Source of the DNA: Chlorophyllum brunneum
Lineage: Eukaryota > Basidiomycota > Agaricomycetes > Agaricales > Agaricaceae
DNA: 64,000 nt
Direction of reading: 5' to 3'
NCBI GenBank assembly: GCA_963576785.1
Contig: OY756143.1
Location: forward strand, 682,001-746,000
A program made the translations under genes and the position numbers. How positions within the stretch are numbered: position 1 is the first letter of the stretch; each line of letters starts with the position of its first letter. Below the pieces are notes generated by a model. That model ran no database searches and was not told where the DNA came from. It was given only the letters and a program-made list of their open reading frames with translations. Shown here in pieces: positions 1 through 11,573 of this stretch.

Positions 1-1252
1 CAAAAGAACGCTCGTATTGTATTAACAAACTCCACTTGAACCGCATAATTTCCGGCTCGGTCCACATTCAACAGCCCTCTGCGAAATGCACAAGAAGTTG
101 AGACGGCTGGATGCAGAACACATTGAGGAGAGGGAGAGCTGCCTTAGCATCCGTGTCAGCCATTATGCATTGGTATTAATCTGGGCGTCGAGGTTTTGTC
201 GTTGTCGTTCCTTTGCCTATGTGGGCGTCAATGGGTCGCTATTAGTCTTCCAGGACCACGGGTATTGGATTCCAGGTCTCAGAAAGTCACGAAACACATC
301 CCATGCTGCTGCGCTTTCAAGAAAAAAAGTAGAGTGTATCAATGAGCGGTCAGGGTTTGGACGAAACAATATTGCAATGGTGGCGTTTTTCTTTCAGTGT
401 TCTTCCGGCTTCAAGAGACCGTATTACATGTTACTTAAGATGACGATCAGGTGATGCTATGCCAGCATCATAGACGGGATATGCCATAGCAAATCCTATC
501 TATCGAATCCTTGCCTTGATCGCCGGGATTATGGATGGAAATAGGACCTGAACAGAGAGAATTGTCATCAGTTGGGGGACCTTGGTGGGGGGGCCGCAGC
601 TGAGGCTCGTGGGAGTCGTGGTCGTCTTTCATGTAGCCAGGTGAAGTTCTGTATGCATTTTTCTCGTTATTCTTATTTTTATATCTTTAGTTCTCCACTC
701 GTGGTTACGGGGATGAAGGCCGACTCAGCAGGTCAATGTCACATATCACAGATTCTTGTTTCTGTCGCCCTGGAAGCAACGTTACAGGGACAATCAGATT
801 CCTGAGTCCCAGCCTGGGGAGAGAGCGCCGTTCAAACTTCAAACTTCTCTCCTTCGATGCCGGCATTGGAGCTCCACCGCGTGCTCAAGCATTGATTCAG
901 TTTGTTCATCAATACTGATTTGTATACACGTACCATTCGACCGCCAATCAAACGCGACCCGTATGCGAGTGGATATGCTTCCCGCGGCTCATACCGAGCA
1001 TGTATAATGACTGCCCCCGGTGTACAATCTCCAGTTTCCACCCCTCTGACAACACCATATAAGCAGTACTCCCTTCGCCTCGATCACTGTAACCCTAACA
1101 TGCGGTTCGCAGCACCCCTGCACTCGGTTGCGGAGCATGTCTGGGGGGGTTATTTTAGTGACTGCCAGCAAGCCGCCTGAGGCCGAGGTGATCTTTTTCC
1201 TGAAGGCGGCCATCAAGGCCGTTGTTTTAAGAGATTCCACCAGTTTGCAAGA
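1..1252. other. Left flank without a supportable gene
   Basis: Only short open frames lie here and none shows a domain, codon continuity across introns, or similarity to other genes in the window. I read it as intergenic sequence upstream of the lectin gene, or the decayed tail of a gene outside the window. Confidence 0.5.
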
Positions 1253-1260
1253 TATAAAAG
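1253..1260 (+). promoter_or_regulatory. TATA box of the lectin-like gene
   Basis: TATAAAAG lies 93 nt upstream of the start codon at 1346, a normal distance for a TATA element plus a short 5' leader in a filamentous fungus. Confidence 0.55.
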
Positions 1261-1345
1261 GCTGGGATTGTGGAATGAAAACCCAGGTCCTAGCTCCGAG
1301 CCCCAACCAATTACGCGTCTGCCAACTGTTTACCACTTGATCATC

Positions 1346-2246
1346 ATGCCTTCCTGGAACTTGATCTGCCTCGCAGTTGTGCTCAACGCAGGCGCTGCTT
1401 TCTCCCAGATCCTCAGCTCAGGTATACTATCAGCGTCTTTGGTCCACCTCATACTTACTAAATTTGCTCATCATAAGTTACTCTGACCGTCCCCTCTTCC
1501 GCTAGTGTGCCAACCACCGTGACCGTGGAGCCTACCTCATCTGTCCCTACAACTGTCTTATCAACCACAACTGTCGCCCCTCCCTCAACTGTTGTACCTA
1601 CTACCAGCAGCCCTACCATATCAAGTCCTCCTACTTCTACGCCCGTTCCCTCGTTCCAAATCCATCCCAACGGAAACGCGGCCAAGTGTTTGGATGTCAG
1701 GGGAGCGCTCTTCGAGAACGGAACCCCTGTTGAAATGTACGTAAACCTGGTATATCAAGGTACAACTTGCGTGTTTACATCATACGTGATAATAGTTTTG
1801 ACTGCAATGGAACCCCTGCTCAGGACTGGGTCATCGCACCCGGAGAAGGCCATGTCAATCTTGCCAGCACTGGCTTCTGCTTGGACGCTGGCTCCTGTCA
1901 GTATTCTATCCTTCTCGATGCACCGCCATCTCTGACCCCTACGAAAATTAGCCCCAGCTAACGGCGTCGGAATGAAGATCTGGGACTGCTTCGATAACTT
2001 GCCAGCTCAAGATTGGTTCTACACCGATGACCAGAGGATCGCCCTCACCAACCAAGGTAAGGAAATAGTTTGTTTGCTGCACTAAGGGCTTGGATCTGAC
2101 ACATTGTTCTCCAAGGTTTCTGCCTTGATCTCACCAATGGCGACTTGACCAACGGGAACCAGGTTCAGACCTGGAAGTGCACTGATTTCAATGCCAACCA
2201 AATCTGGACCGTCTCCAATACCGCGTCTGCCCCTGGTTCGTCTTAG
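1346..2246 (+). CDS. Secreted ricin B-type (beta-trefoil) lectin-domain protein
   Basis: Carbohydrate-binding module protein, predicted to be exported. Exon 1 (1346-1421) encodes a hydrophobic signal peptide (MPSWNLICLAVVLNAGAAFS). After a phase-1 intron (1422-1477) exon 2 encodes a Ser/Thr/Pro-rich linker likely to be O-glycosylated, then the start of a beta-trefoil. Further introns begin at 1737, at about 1898 and at about 2055; splicing keeps the frame open to TAG at 2244-2246. The trefoil shows the family's repeated Q-x-W signature: PAQDW twice and NQIW near the C terminus, with GFCLD turns before the repeats. This is only the sugar-binding fold; no enzymatic or toxic domain is attached. 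Lectin identity is firm from the motifs, but the ligand is unknown. The gene stands alone between a TATA box and the convergent gene at 2648. Confidence 0.85.
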
Positions 2247-2647
2247 ATTGACCTGGCGGTGATCGGACAATAGATAGGTTACTCCAATATACCATTGTGC
2301 GAAGGAGCTGATTTATCACGGACACTCGTTGAATATAATATAATTTGTAGACTATTGATTGGGTGACGCGCCAATGTGGTTCAAGCGTGCATCGGAGACA
2401 GAGGTCAGGTCAAGGCATTAGACTCAGATTATCTTAGAATTTCTATGAGTCGCATGCTGTGCAGAATCCGTCTTAAGAAATGAAATTTGGGGTGGTTGGG
2501 CCGCCGAAGCATGGTGGGGTCTTGGACCATCGCCACCCCTCAGGTGAGGTCAAGTCTAAAAGGAGTGGAATTCTCAAAAGAGAGTACATAGTATACACGC
2601 ACTGCAAGCAAAAAAAAAAAATACAAGTTGCGCATTTCCCATCCAAA
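2247..2647. other. Convergent intergenic spacer
   Basis: Spacer between the 3' ends of the lectin gene and the minus-strand gene that ends at 2648. It contains an A-rich run near 2610 but no supportable gene. Confidence 0.5.
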
Positions 2648-5142
2648 TTAAAACTTCCCGGGTGTCCCATTTCCTCTCACCGATGGCGCACCAACAATAC
2701 ATTGAGATCCCACACCACTCGACCTTGGACCAGGTACCCCAACGCTGGAGACCTTCACTCCAACCACAGCTCCAAAACTCACAACCCTCCTTTGTACAGG
2801 ACCCACGGCGCCCGCACCCAATATCAGATTATTTGTAAATGCTGTCCCGCGATAGCGATCTTTGTCTCGGACTGACTTTTGTTCGTTTTGCGGGGCAGTG
2901 TTGAGCCGTAAGCCAATCAGACCAAGGTCACCCATATTCGTATTCCGGTTGTGTGGGCGAGGTGGGGTTTGAGACTTGTCACTGATGATGTGCCCAATGT
3001 TACTAACGTCCAGGCCGGAGATCTTGAGACTGGAAAACTCTGGTACAACCAGTTCGTCCTTCGTTGAACCCCCAAGTTGGCCTTCATTAACCACAACAGG
3101 AGGAGGGTATGCGGGCCGTCTATGACGAGAATAATCCGAAAGAGTCGATCCAGAACTAGAGTACTCGACCCAAGAAGCCAAGGTATCCTCATCATGTCTC
3201 TCTTCAACGCTGTCCTCGGTATTCGTCTCGCGACCACAACGGCCAGACGCATGAGAACTACGCTTGAGACTCGCGAGAATTTGGTCCATCTCGAAGTGAT
3301 GGTCGTTCGGAGAGTGAAGTGTATCTTCGACACCACTAGACTCACTGGAAAAGGCAGAGTTTGGACCATCCTGCTCAATGTCGACAAGGGTGGGAGAACG
3401 TTCAGATAGGTCTGGTATGGTTGAGGGTTTAACGTCGGGCGTGGTATAGTTGTTACCGTTGACGGGAGTTCTTTCAAGATGGTTCCATGAGTGTTCACAA
3501 AGTTCTCCGGATGATCCAGTTTCACACTCGAAGGAATCAGAGTATTCCGAATGACTATTCACGATTTCTTCTTCCATGTCTGATGATGACAACGATATGG
3601 ATGCGGCAGGAACAACCATAACCTCTGCCTCGTCTTGTCTTCCGCGAGAATCACTGGTGGTCCTAAAAGTCATTGGATCTACAGGGAAGTTTAAAGCAAC
3701 GGTAAAACTTGAGGTGCAGATCGGTTTCATCAGAAGACTCCCAACAGATGATCTCTTGGGAGCCGGTGTTGGTGTACCAAAGGAATCTTGGGTTTCGACA
3801 CCAGATGACGAGGAGTCCAAATCAGAGTCAGGGCCAGATACAAAAACAACAGGAATCGCCGCTTCTGCTGTCATATAAAAATCCAAATCGAATACGAATG
3901 GGTAGGGGACATCGTCGAAACCAGAAGTGAGCCATTTCGCCGTCGGACCAAGTAAAAAGGATCTCTGGGAAAGAGATTTTCTTTCCGGGGTATCCGTTAA
4001 TCCTTGTTCCTCATGAAACCGGGTGAGAGAGGCTCGAGCTCCAGATGATATAGTATTGCCAACCAGAGTAGGTATATCGCTGAGACCAACCGCATGAGTC
4101 TTTCCCCGAAGCGAAGTGACCATTGCGGCTGGGAGCGGATTAGAATAGTATCTCTTGGTGAGAATATTGATTCCTTCCAACATCGGCTGAGTAGTGAGAG
4201 CGCCCAAGCTGCGTCGTATCTTCTTGATGTTTTCACTAGCATTTTGACGATGAACTGATTTCTTGAAGTTAACGATCCTCCGAATCACTTCGACTTCGTC
4301 CGATTGTTGAAAGGTAGCGACTGAAAGTATGTGTATATCAGAAGGCGATAGGACAAGTCGGGAAGGCCGTTTAGGACGAGGAGGTCCTGGAGAGGCCTGA
4401 TCATCATTCGGTGACACGCCATTGGAAGGTTGGAAAATCCTCTCCGGTGGAGCTAGATCGTTACCGGTTATGATTTGCCTGGAGGGCACCAAGCTGACTC
4501 GTGTAACATCAGGAGAATCAGCCGTAGGAACAGCGAGAAAGCCGTGGTGAGAGTAGTTCGAGGCAAGGGTTGGCCGGAAAATTGAAGTAGTTCTGCCAGG
4601 CTCAGTTACCAAAGGATATTGCATTTCGACAGACGATCCCCCAGGAAGGGGGTGGTAACTCCAGTCTTCGACGCGGATAATGGGGGGAGTACAGGGGTCT
4701 TCGAGTCTTCTCCTGGGTGGTGAGATTGGAGGTTCAAGAATAGCTTGAGGTACACTGGGAAGGGGACGAGATTTTTTCCGTGGTTTGTCATCGCGCGCAA
4801 CCTTCCTCTTCAGATTTGGTGAGTGAAGGAATTTCTCCTTTTGTTGCACCCATTCCTCTATTGGCCGGCGATTAACCACATATCTTATAAAAATGGTTCC
4901 GACTGCGTAGACTAACCTGGATGTCGCGTGGGCTGACCCTGGTCTGTACTTTTGACATTCTTCGGCGGTTTCGACATCCAAGAGGGCAGTCGAGAAGATG
5001 CCCTTTCACCGTAAATGATTCCGGTCGGAAGGCCGATTCGTTCTTCGTGATCGAGTTGTCTGCCCTTCCTGGAACAAAGCCAGGCAATCCACAGAAAGAA
5101 GTCTTGCAAGAACCCCAAAAGTCTTTGTCCCTGGTCTGGCAT
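2648..5142 (-). CDS. Large low-complexity protein of unknown function, possibly membrane-anchored
   Basis: Not recognised as a named family. The main exon (2648-4857) encodes a Ser/Pro/acidic-rich, mostly disordered chain with a basic patch (KRKVARDDKPRKKSRP) that could be a nuclear signal. A clean intron at 4858-4916 (donor GTTAGT, acceptor CAATAG, 59 nt) joins it in phase 1 to an upstream exon with the hydrophobic stretch LLGFLQDFFLWIAWLCSRK. I start at the ATG at 5140-5142, the first in-frame one. In the same frame further upstream, an ATG at 5263-5265 opens a second hydrophobic segment, but one in-frame TGA near 5176 separates the two, so either an unresolved intron or another first exon is missing. 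The 5' end is therefore uncertain. The long open frame and clean splice support a real gene. Confidence 0.65.
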
Positions 5143-5578
5143 TTGGTAGTTTCTCGAGTACAAGTGGCAGGGATGACCTCAATTGGGCGAGAGGACGGAG
5201 AAGAGGACGAGGAACATGCCAATGGCCAGGATAGCAGAGAGATCGGTAACTATATTGACGACCATGGAGGCTGACAGATTTCGAGGCTGAGCGATCAAGG
5301 AGACGATGAAAAATGGATTATTTCCTCGATTTTTGTAATTGTGTAATTTATTATGCTATGTCCGATATCCCATTGGCACCTCATGGCTGCCTCAAGGTGG
5401 TAGAAGACGATGTCCAGCAGGCATGGTGCTCTTATCTGAGAAAATCATCAACCGAGGCTGGCCACGTTCAGATCTAATATATAAGTAAGTTCCGTGCATG
5501 AGTTGGGTCTTGAATCCATTTCTTTGCTTGAAAGGGTCTGCTGGATTCAGCCTTCCTCCAGGTAGAGCGCGATTAGTG
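5143..5578. other. Divergent promoter region
   Basis: Spacer between divergently transcribed genes. It includes an unassigned minus-strand hydrophobic reading segment (5170-5265) that may belong to the first exon of the minus-strand neighbour. No separate gene is supported. Confidence 0.45.
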
Positions 5579-8425
5579 ATGGATGTTGAGCGGAAAAGGC
5601 TCTACCACCGGGAGTGGAAGAGGAATAAACCAGTGAGTCTGTTTTTGCACCGGTTGGCATTTGCGTTGATTTTGCTGGACTTCGACCATAGTATCTGCCC
5701 AAGTCGACATCGCTTCCGCTATTGCGGCTGCTTCCCGAGAATAGAGCCGTATTCGTTTGCGAACAATGTGGATTCTCCAATCTCCTCGTTCCTATGTGTC
5801 TCTGGTGCTGCTGGTCATCTATTGAGGCTCGAAGAGAGTTCGAAACTTCGAGTAGTGCACGCAAGACCTTGCGTAGAGCCGCCCGGAGCGCTCCACACCT
5901 ATTCGGCAAGCCAGCCCTGACGGCGAATTCCAGAAATAAACGGGTTGTTGCTGGGAAACATCAAAGTCCCGGTCAAGCATTGACTTCGAAATCGCCACAT
6001 GCAGCGAGGCCGACTGCCGTAAGTCCATGCACTATCTAGGTATATCCTCCCTCACGCTCAGCCAGCAGTCTGCTTATGCATTGTGCCCGAGTTCTACTCG
6101 GAGAAATGGAGGACGCGAAGACGTGATTAAGGACCCAATAGAAGTTAGGCCGGGACCCTACTCCCGATCTGGAACTGATGATTGCGGAATAGGGTCCAGT
6201 GAAAATAATTATAACGGTGGTCCTACGACGGTCACGGCTCAACACCCACGTCCTAGGGCCGACTTGATTCCCAGCGACCACACCAAGAGAGGACACAAGC
6301 TCGAGGTTAAAGGCGGCACTGATAATTCCACCCTGTCTTCCGCAACAAGTGCTCCATTGCAACTAGCCGAGGAGCCGGGGAACTCTTTAGTTTGCCTTGC
6401 AACTTGCACCAATCTTGCCTCCACCGAATCAGCCCCAGACTTCCACACGCCACGCGCCAACACTGTTCACGGTAACACCAACACGCGCAAGTCGCCTTCA
6501 GTGGCGTCCAATTCCATTAGGGCAATGGAAATAGACGCGTCAACCACTGATACGCGCTGTGACCCAACCGACGCGTTATGTGTGGAGCTATCTCCCCCGT
6601 CCACTACCATCCATTCCACGGCCACAGCACGACAAAATCGAGCCACTGGCCACATATATCGTGACATTTGCAAATTCCAAGGAACCGCACCTATGGACAT
6701 TGATGTTGCTACGGCGACTCAGTCGAGCCAGGTACGTGCACCGGTTTCTAATGGTATATAAGTTGCTAATTATGCGTCCTTCCCCAGTCCCCTATTTCAT
6801 CCCTCAATCGACCCGACGTCTTCGATTCTACAGAGCGGCCCCGAAATATCAATACAGACGCAACGATCAACACGACTCTGACGAAGATTGGAAAGAAGAG
6901 AGCTCCGATACCCAGCATGTTGCTCCACCAGGATTCAAGTCCCATCGATACCCCCACATCCTCCAACGCTCCGGCGTCACCTATACCCTTAACGACTCAG
7001 ACGACCAGCGGCAAGACTGTAACAAAACATATAATACCCACTGATACCAGCTCTCCCGTTCGCACACTGAGGAGGAGGAAGAGGTTGTCTCTGTCCGACA
7101 CTACCAATTTCACCGGCAGCAGCCTGGCCACCCCGGATCCCCCAGTCCCGCTTACCACTCCGTCTGTTCATAGGCCTTCCGCATTTGAATTCACCCCCAC
7201 ACTCCCTTCCATCGCTTCACAGCCTGATTCGCTCAATCAAAATCAGAAACTTCCATCCATCATGAAACAGTCCCCTACCATTGTGATCAGTGCACCCGTG
7301 CCACCATCTACACTAATCGACACACCACGGACCATCCCAAATCCCGTACCGATGCCATCACCAGCCCTTCCTCGAATTGGAACGCCTAAACGTCCATACT
7401 ATACTACAGTTAGGGCAAGCATGAACGGAAGACCCTCTTCTAGCATCCCCCAACTATCTACCCCGCCTACTTCGCCCACTTCTCCTACATTCTCTAGTGC
7501 CTCAGCTGGGCGCTCCCGGTCTCCGGCATCCAATGGAACACTGGGAAGTCCGGATTCTAGTGTCTGCATGAACCCCACTGTGGCAGATGTGGCTCAGCGG
7601 CCTACGTCCATGCTTGTGGATCGTACGGCTGCCTGTGGCGATGGCGCTGCAATGACACCCCGACCAGTTTCGACATCCGCGATCGTGACCGTCCCTCCCT
7701 TGCCACCGGTGGTGAACCATCCCGTTCCGATCCCGATTCCGGTTCAGAGGCATATGAGACCTTCCTCACCCGTGAGGAGTATATTATCTGTATTGGATCC
7801 GGCACTGGATGATGACGAAGATGAAGAGCTGGAGTATAACCAGTTTGGTATACCTCCGAGCCGGTTTGGTAGCACCTTACGCGAGAAAAGGGGTGGTAAT
7901 CCGAAGGATAAGCATAAAGCCCGAGGCGAAACCAGTGGCTATCACTTCCCATTATCGCTATCACTCTCCCTTGGGAGAAAACGCGGCCGCGCCCTCGCTG
8001 CATTTGGTCTTGGACCTGATAAGGGGAAAGAAGCTATCCCACCCCTACCTACGTTGTCGACAAGCAGGAGTTACGCCAGTATTGGTCCAAGCAGGGGTTG
8101 TTCTATGAGTGGTGAGATGGAGTTGAGGATGGCATTGGCAGAGCGGAACATCAACGCGAATAACGGTGACAAGAATGACCTCAAGCCCGCCTTCAGGTTT
8201 CGAGAAAATATGAAATCGGATTACGACGGAGAAGTGAGGACCAATCGGGGAAAGAACGGCGGGAGGAAGTTGATGAAAATGCGCAGTACGATTGGTTTGA
8301 GTTCGCGCTCGTCACCCTCTTCCCCACCCTCGAGTCCTTCGAGACCGAGGATAGGCTCGAAGTTGAAGGAGATGAGTGCTCACTTCCTTGGAAAGTTCCA
8401 AGGAGGCGACGCGAACCATCGTTGA
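5579..8425 (+). CDS. Long disordered protein with a short N-terminal Cys motif, unknown function
   Basis: Four exons splice in one frame: 5579-5632, 5692-6018, 6066-6731, 6788-8425, giving about 894 residues. Introns are 47-59 nt, all GT-AG and all phase 0. Near residue 40 there is a compact cysteine motif (CEQCGF, then CLWCCW about 11 residues on) resembling a small zinc-binding knuckle. The rest is Ser/Thr/Pro-rich disorder with basic patches such as RTLRRRKRLS and a conserved-looking block starting GETSGY with LGRKRGRALA. I chose ATG 5579 because it reads straight into the acceptor at 5691. Two pieces of this gene recur as relics at 34210-34760. The family is not recognised; a cytoskeletal, cell-wall or regulatory role would be a guess. 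Confidence 0.65.
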
Positions 8426-8704
8426 TTGCAATTGGACTCGATCCTGGTATGCTTTTGCATCCCTTTGCTTTCTTGAGGATTATACTCTGCTTCGTGAGAT
8501 TTAATCTTTTAATTAGAGGTTATTCGCCTCGATTTGTCACTCCTTTCAAGCTTTTCTTGGTCAACTCTCTACTACTTCTTGCATCTCTTCACGGTTTCGC
8601 GTTTTGCATTTGTATTATGGAACATTACTTTGCGGAGGTCATTCCTTGTACTCATAGTTAGCAGTTAGGCACAGTCGCTCCCTCAACGTTCAATTTTTAA
8701 CATG

Positions 8705-9075
8705 ATCAAACCTTTTTTGGTATGGTATCAATGACTGGTGAACGAATGATCAACCACTTCTTGCTTTGCAACTTTCATGTCATGACGGCTATTATTCGTA
8801 ACCTTCCTTGATTTGTCAAGAATCTTGGAGTGTTTATTGCAGGAGACGTGAGTATCTCCTTCCGTACCATGAACAATCTCCAGGAACCGGATAAAACGGA
8901 TTCCAACAGGAATGCTATACGTCACCTCTCGAGGATTTGGACATCACAGATTCAAAATGCCTTAAATACCCATTTCCAAGGGACTGGAGATCAGCTTTGG
9001 TATTTTCCTGGGGAATACTTCTGGAGGATACTTGACGAAACTGGAGATACCCTAGACCACTTCGAACTACGATCA
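8705..9075 (+). pseudogene. Truncated MPDU1 copy (promoter, exon 1, part of exon 2)
   Basis: Inverted duplicate of the 5' end of the intact MPDU1 gene at 33022-34083. Similarity begins in the promoter (ccttttttggtatg..atcaatg), runs through ATG GCTATTATTCG-type exon 1 sequence at 8784 and past the conserved GTGAGT donor. It continues into exon 2 (ACATCACAGATTCAAAATGCC), then fades after about 9050. It is dead: the exon-1 Trp codon is TGA, exon 2 carries indels that break the frame, and the PQ-loop exon and everything after it are missing. It lies just 3' of the intact gene at 5579-8425, matching the order of the relic and MPDU1 near 34 kb. Confidence 0.85.
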
Positions 9076-9399
9076 TAGTTATTCATTGAGTGTTCTGTGT
9101 ACCGTCACTTGGAGCAGCCACAGAAGTATCAGGATTCCCTGAGATCCAGAATGTAGGTTCCGGGTACAGGTGCTCAAAAGTCAAGTCCAAATACATCATT
9201 GAATACCCGACACCTCCAACGCGATAGCCTTCAATGACCTATAATACAACCAAAAAACCCAAAGCCGGTCGATGCATGTATTACATATCATATTTTAGCA
9301 AAGCTACCCTATGCAAGCTTGAAAAAGAGTGAGGCAGAAAGCGCAAGGATACGGATTACGAGAATCCCGACCAGGATTTTCTATGTACGTGGTCGCTGA
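9076..9399. other. Spacer between MPDU1 relic and NACHT gene
   Basis: No gene seen. The short element ctagaccacttcgaac near 9050 recurs at about 12090 and 13078. Confidence 0.45.
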
Positions 9400-11573
9400 T
9401 CAATTCCGAAATGTCACCTTGATCTCACAAACCCTGTCATCCTTTCCCAAATGGAACGTGATCGTAGACGTTCCATCACCAATCCGCTGAAGACTTGGAC
9501 CAAATGTCGACTTCCACATAGCGCGTTCATCTTCGCTTTCAAAATACAAGGAGTCTATCTGAAGAAATTTCTTAGAGTGGTGGACCGGACAATCTGCCGC
9601 GACATGTATGAGCGATTCAGAGGGGGGCCCCTATGTAATAGGATGTTCGGTTGATTGCTACGCTGTTATATAGAACCATCAAACTCACCAAAGAGTAAAG
9701 CCAGGGAGTCATATCAACAAGCCCAGATGTTGCGTACTGTAACGATGCAAAATTGAATTGCTCAAGGCGATCCAACAAGTTCGGCACGTCGTCATTAACG
9801 GTACGGCAAAAGGCACGCCATCCGGTGTAGCTGGCAAAGGTTTCAACCTCATCTTGTGTTGCTCCGATCGGTAGCCACTTCAGGTCTGGCGCGGGAGATT
9901 GTCGGAATCAACCCCGGATACTCTAGGAAAGTGAGGATGGCCGTACCTGGTCGTATCCCCAGTGTCAGCCACTCCAGGGTGTGGACCGCAATGTCGTAGT
10001 ATATTGTTGCCTCGTTGACGCAAAAGCTGCCAGAGCGCGTCTGGTCCGTGAGGTAATCTCTGAATGATGCGTGATGGAAAGTAATAGGATTGTGCTCGGC
10101 ATCGGAGGGACGCGGGACGTTGAGTACTGAATGCAGGTGCTTCAGGGAGCGATAAAAAGTACGTCTATCGATGCAAAGGAACACAGCCGTGAGTTGGACA
10201 TTCCTGGGATAAAGGGTGGACATGCCGAGTACGCGGCGGGTAATTGGAAGAATGACAGGAGGTACGTTGGACAGTATTCGTCGGTAGAGAAGATCAAGTG
10301 CATGCATCGGATTTATCGCCCTGGGTCCTCTAGAACCGCTCAGGAACTTGAGGCACTCCTCTAGCTGGCACTCTGGATCACTCTTATCTACGTCTCCGAC
10401 GAAACGAACGACTATTGAAGCAAGGGCAAAATGACCAGACGCAGAATCCGCGATTTGTCGAACATCTTTATCCAGTGGCCAGTCGTCATCAAGTTGATCA
10501 TGGAATTTTCGACGAACATCACGGAAACCATCTCTTAGATATCGCATCACATCTTCCCGAGATTCACTCTCGTCAATGACAATCTCCTCACGCATGCAGG
10601 TGATCTGAAAATCTGGGTGTGACAGCATGTCCTTCAGGTGCCACTCTGGTCGACTACAGATCATCCAAAGGAGTGGAAAATCGGGCACCGTCCGGACATG
10701 GTCACTAATCAGCTCGATGAATTCGCATTGTGCCTCTTCGCCTTTGCATTCATCCAAGCCATCCAGGATTATCAGCACGGGCTCCGGAACAGTAGATGAG
10801 TGTCGGGTCATGATGACTTGAAATGGGTCAACAATGAGGTCCTTGAATTGAGTGCGGCGATTCCTCTCAAGAAGTTTGGGATCGTCGGCGAGGCGTTGGG
10901 TGATGATGCGTTTGTATTGGGGATGCTTCACAGCGAGCTGATAAGCAATGGTCGCGACAACACAGTCTGGGTCGTCGCGACCCTGTGGTCTCGAGAAGAA
11001 GACGGTAGCCCCCAAACGTCCGGAGGCTTTAAATTCCTCGGCAATGGTCTGTGCAACTGCGGACTTTCCTACCCCAGCTGAACCTAGGATCCAAAGCATC
11101 CTCCAATCACGATCGCGTTTGGTAGCCCAGTCGGTGATACGATTCCTAAGGCTCTTGCGCGTCTCAGGGTGACATTTAGGCGGAGGATCGCGAGCAGAGG
11201 AGTCGACCTCTGCACCGGGGATACTTTTGTCGGCGAGTATCTGTATAACTGATTGCAAGATGGGTCAATAAATTACATGGCAAAGAGTGCAACCAAACGG
11301 ACCGGTTGTGCCAGCGTCGATGGTATTTGAGATCATAGTTGGGTGATTGAAATAGAGATTAGAGGCATATGGGAAAAGCCCTTCAACCGGAGCAGATTGG
11401 CTCGAAGACTGTGCGTGATGACTAGCCGCTGGGTTGAGCCCATTCACATGGGTATTGATGTTAGTACTGGACCTTGTAGATGAATTTGTCGTTGTCGTGG
11501 TGTTGCTAGAAACTGGAGAGGGCTTCCGTTCCTCATAACGAGCTACGATGGCCCTGATTGTCTCCAGAAACAT
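9400..11573 (-). pseudogene. NACHT (STAND) P-loop NTPase gene, copy 1, with a frameshift
   Basis: Signal-transduction NTPase of the fungal NACHT class, whose members act in programmed cell death and non-self recognition. Exon 1 (11303-11573) encodes a leader beginning MFLETIRAIVARYEERK. A 54-nt intron (11249-11302) follows, then exon 2 with Walker A GSAGVGKS and Walker B LIILDGLDEC. It is nearly identical to copy 2 at 35149-37318 through the NTPase core. Around 9890 this copy carries a net +4 nt relative to copy 2, so the frame stops at 9849. Downstream the original frame resumes without stops (EQFNFASLQ, LDRLEQF), crosses an intron at 9631-9688 and ends at TGA 9400-9402. The C-terminal part is thus present but out of frame. 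Either a recent inactivation, a truncated functional protein, or a sequence error. Confidence 0.8.

Noticed and set aside
1090..1100. aaccctaac resembling a telomere unit
   Set aside because: Occurs as one partial unit only, with no array.
2917..3525. 202-codon minus-strand frame inside the 2648-5142 gene
   Set aside because: It overlaps the longer frame in another phase and has no domain; a shadow of the real coding strand.
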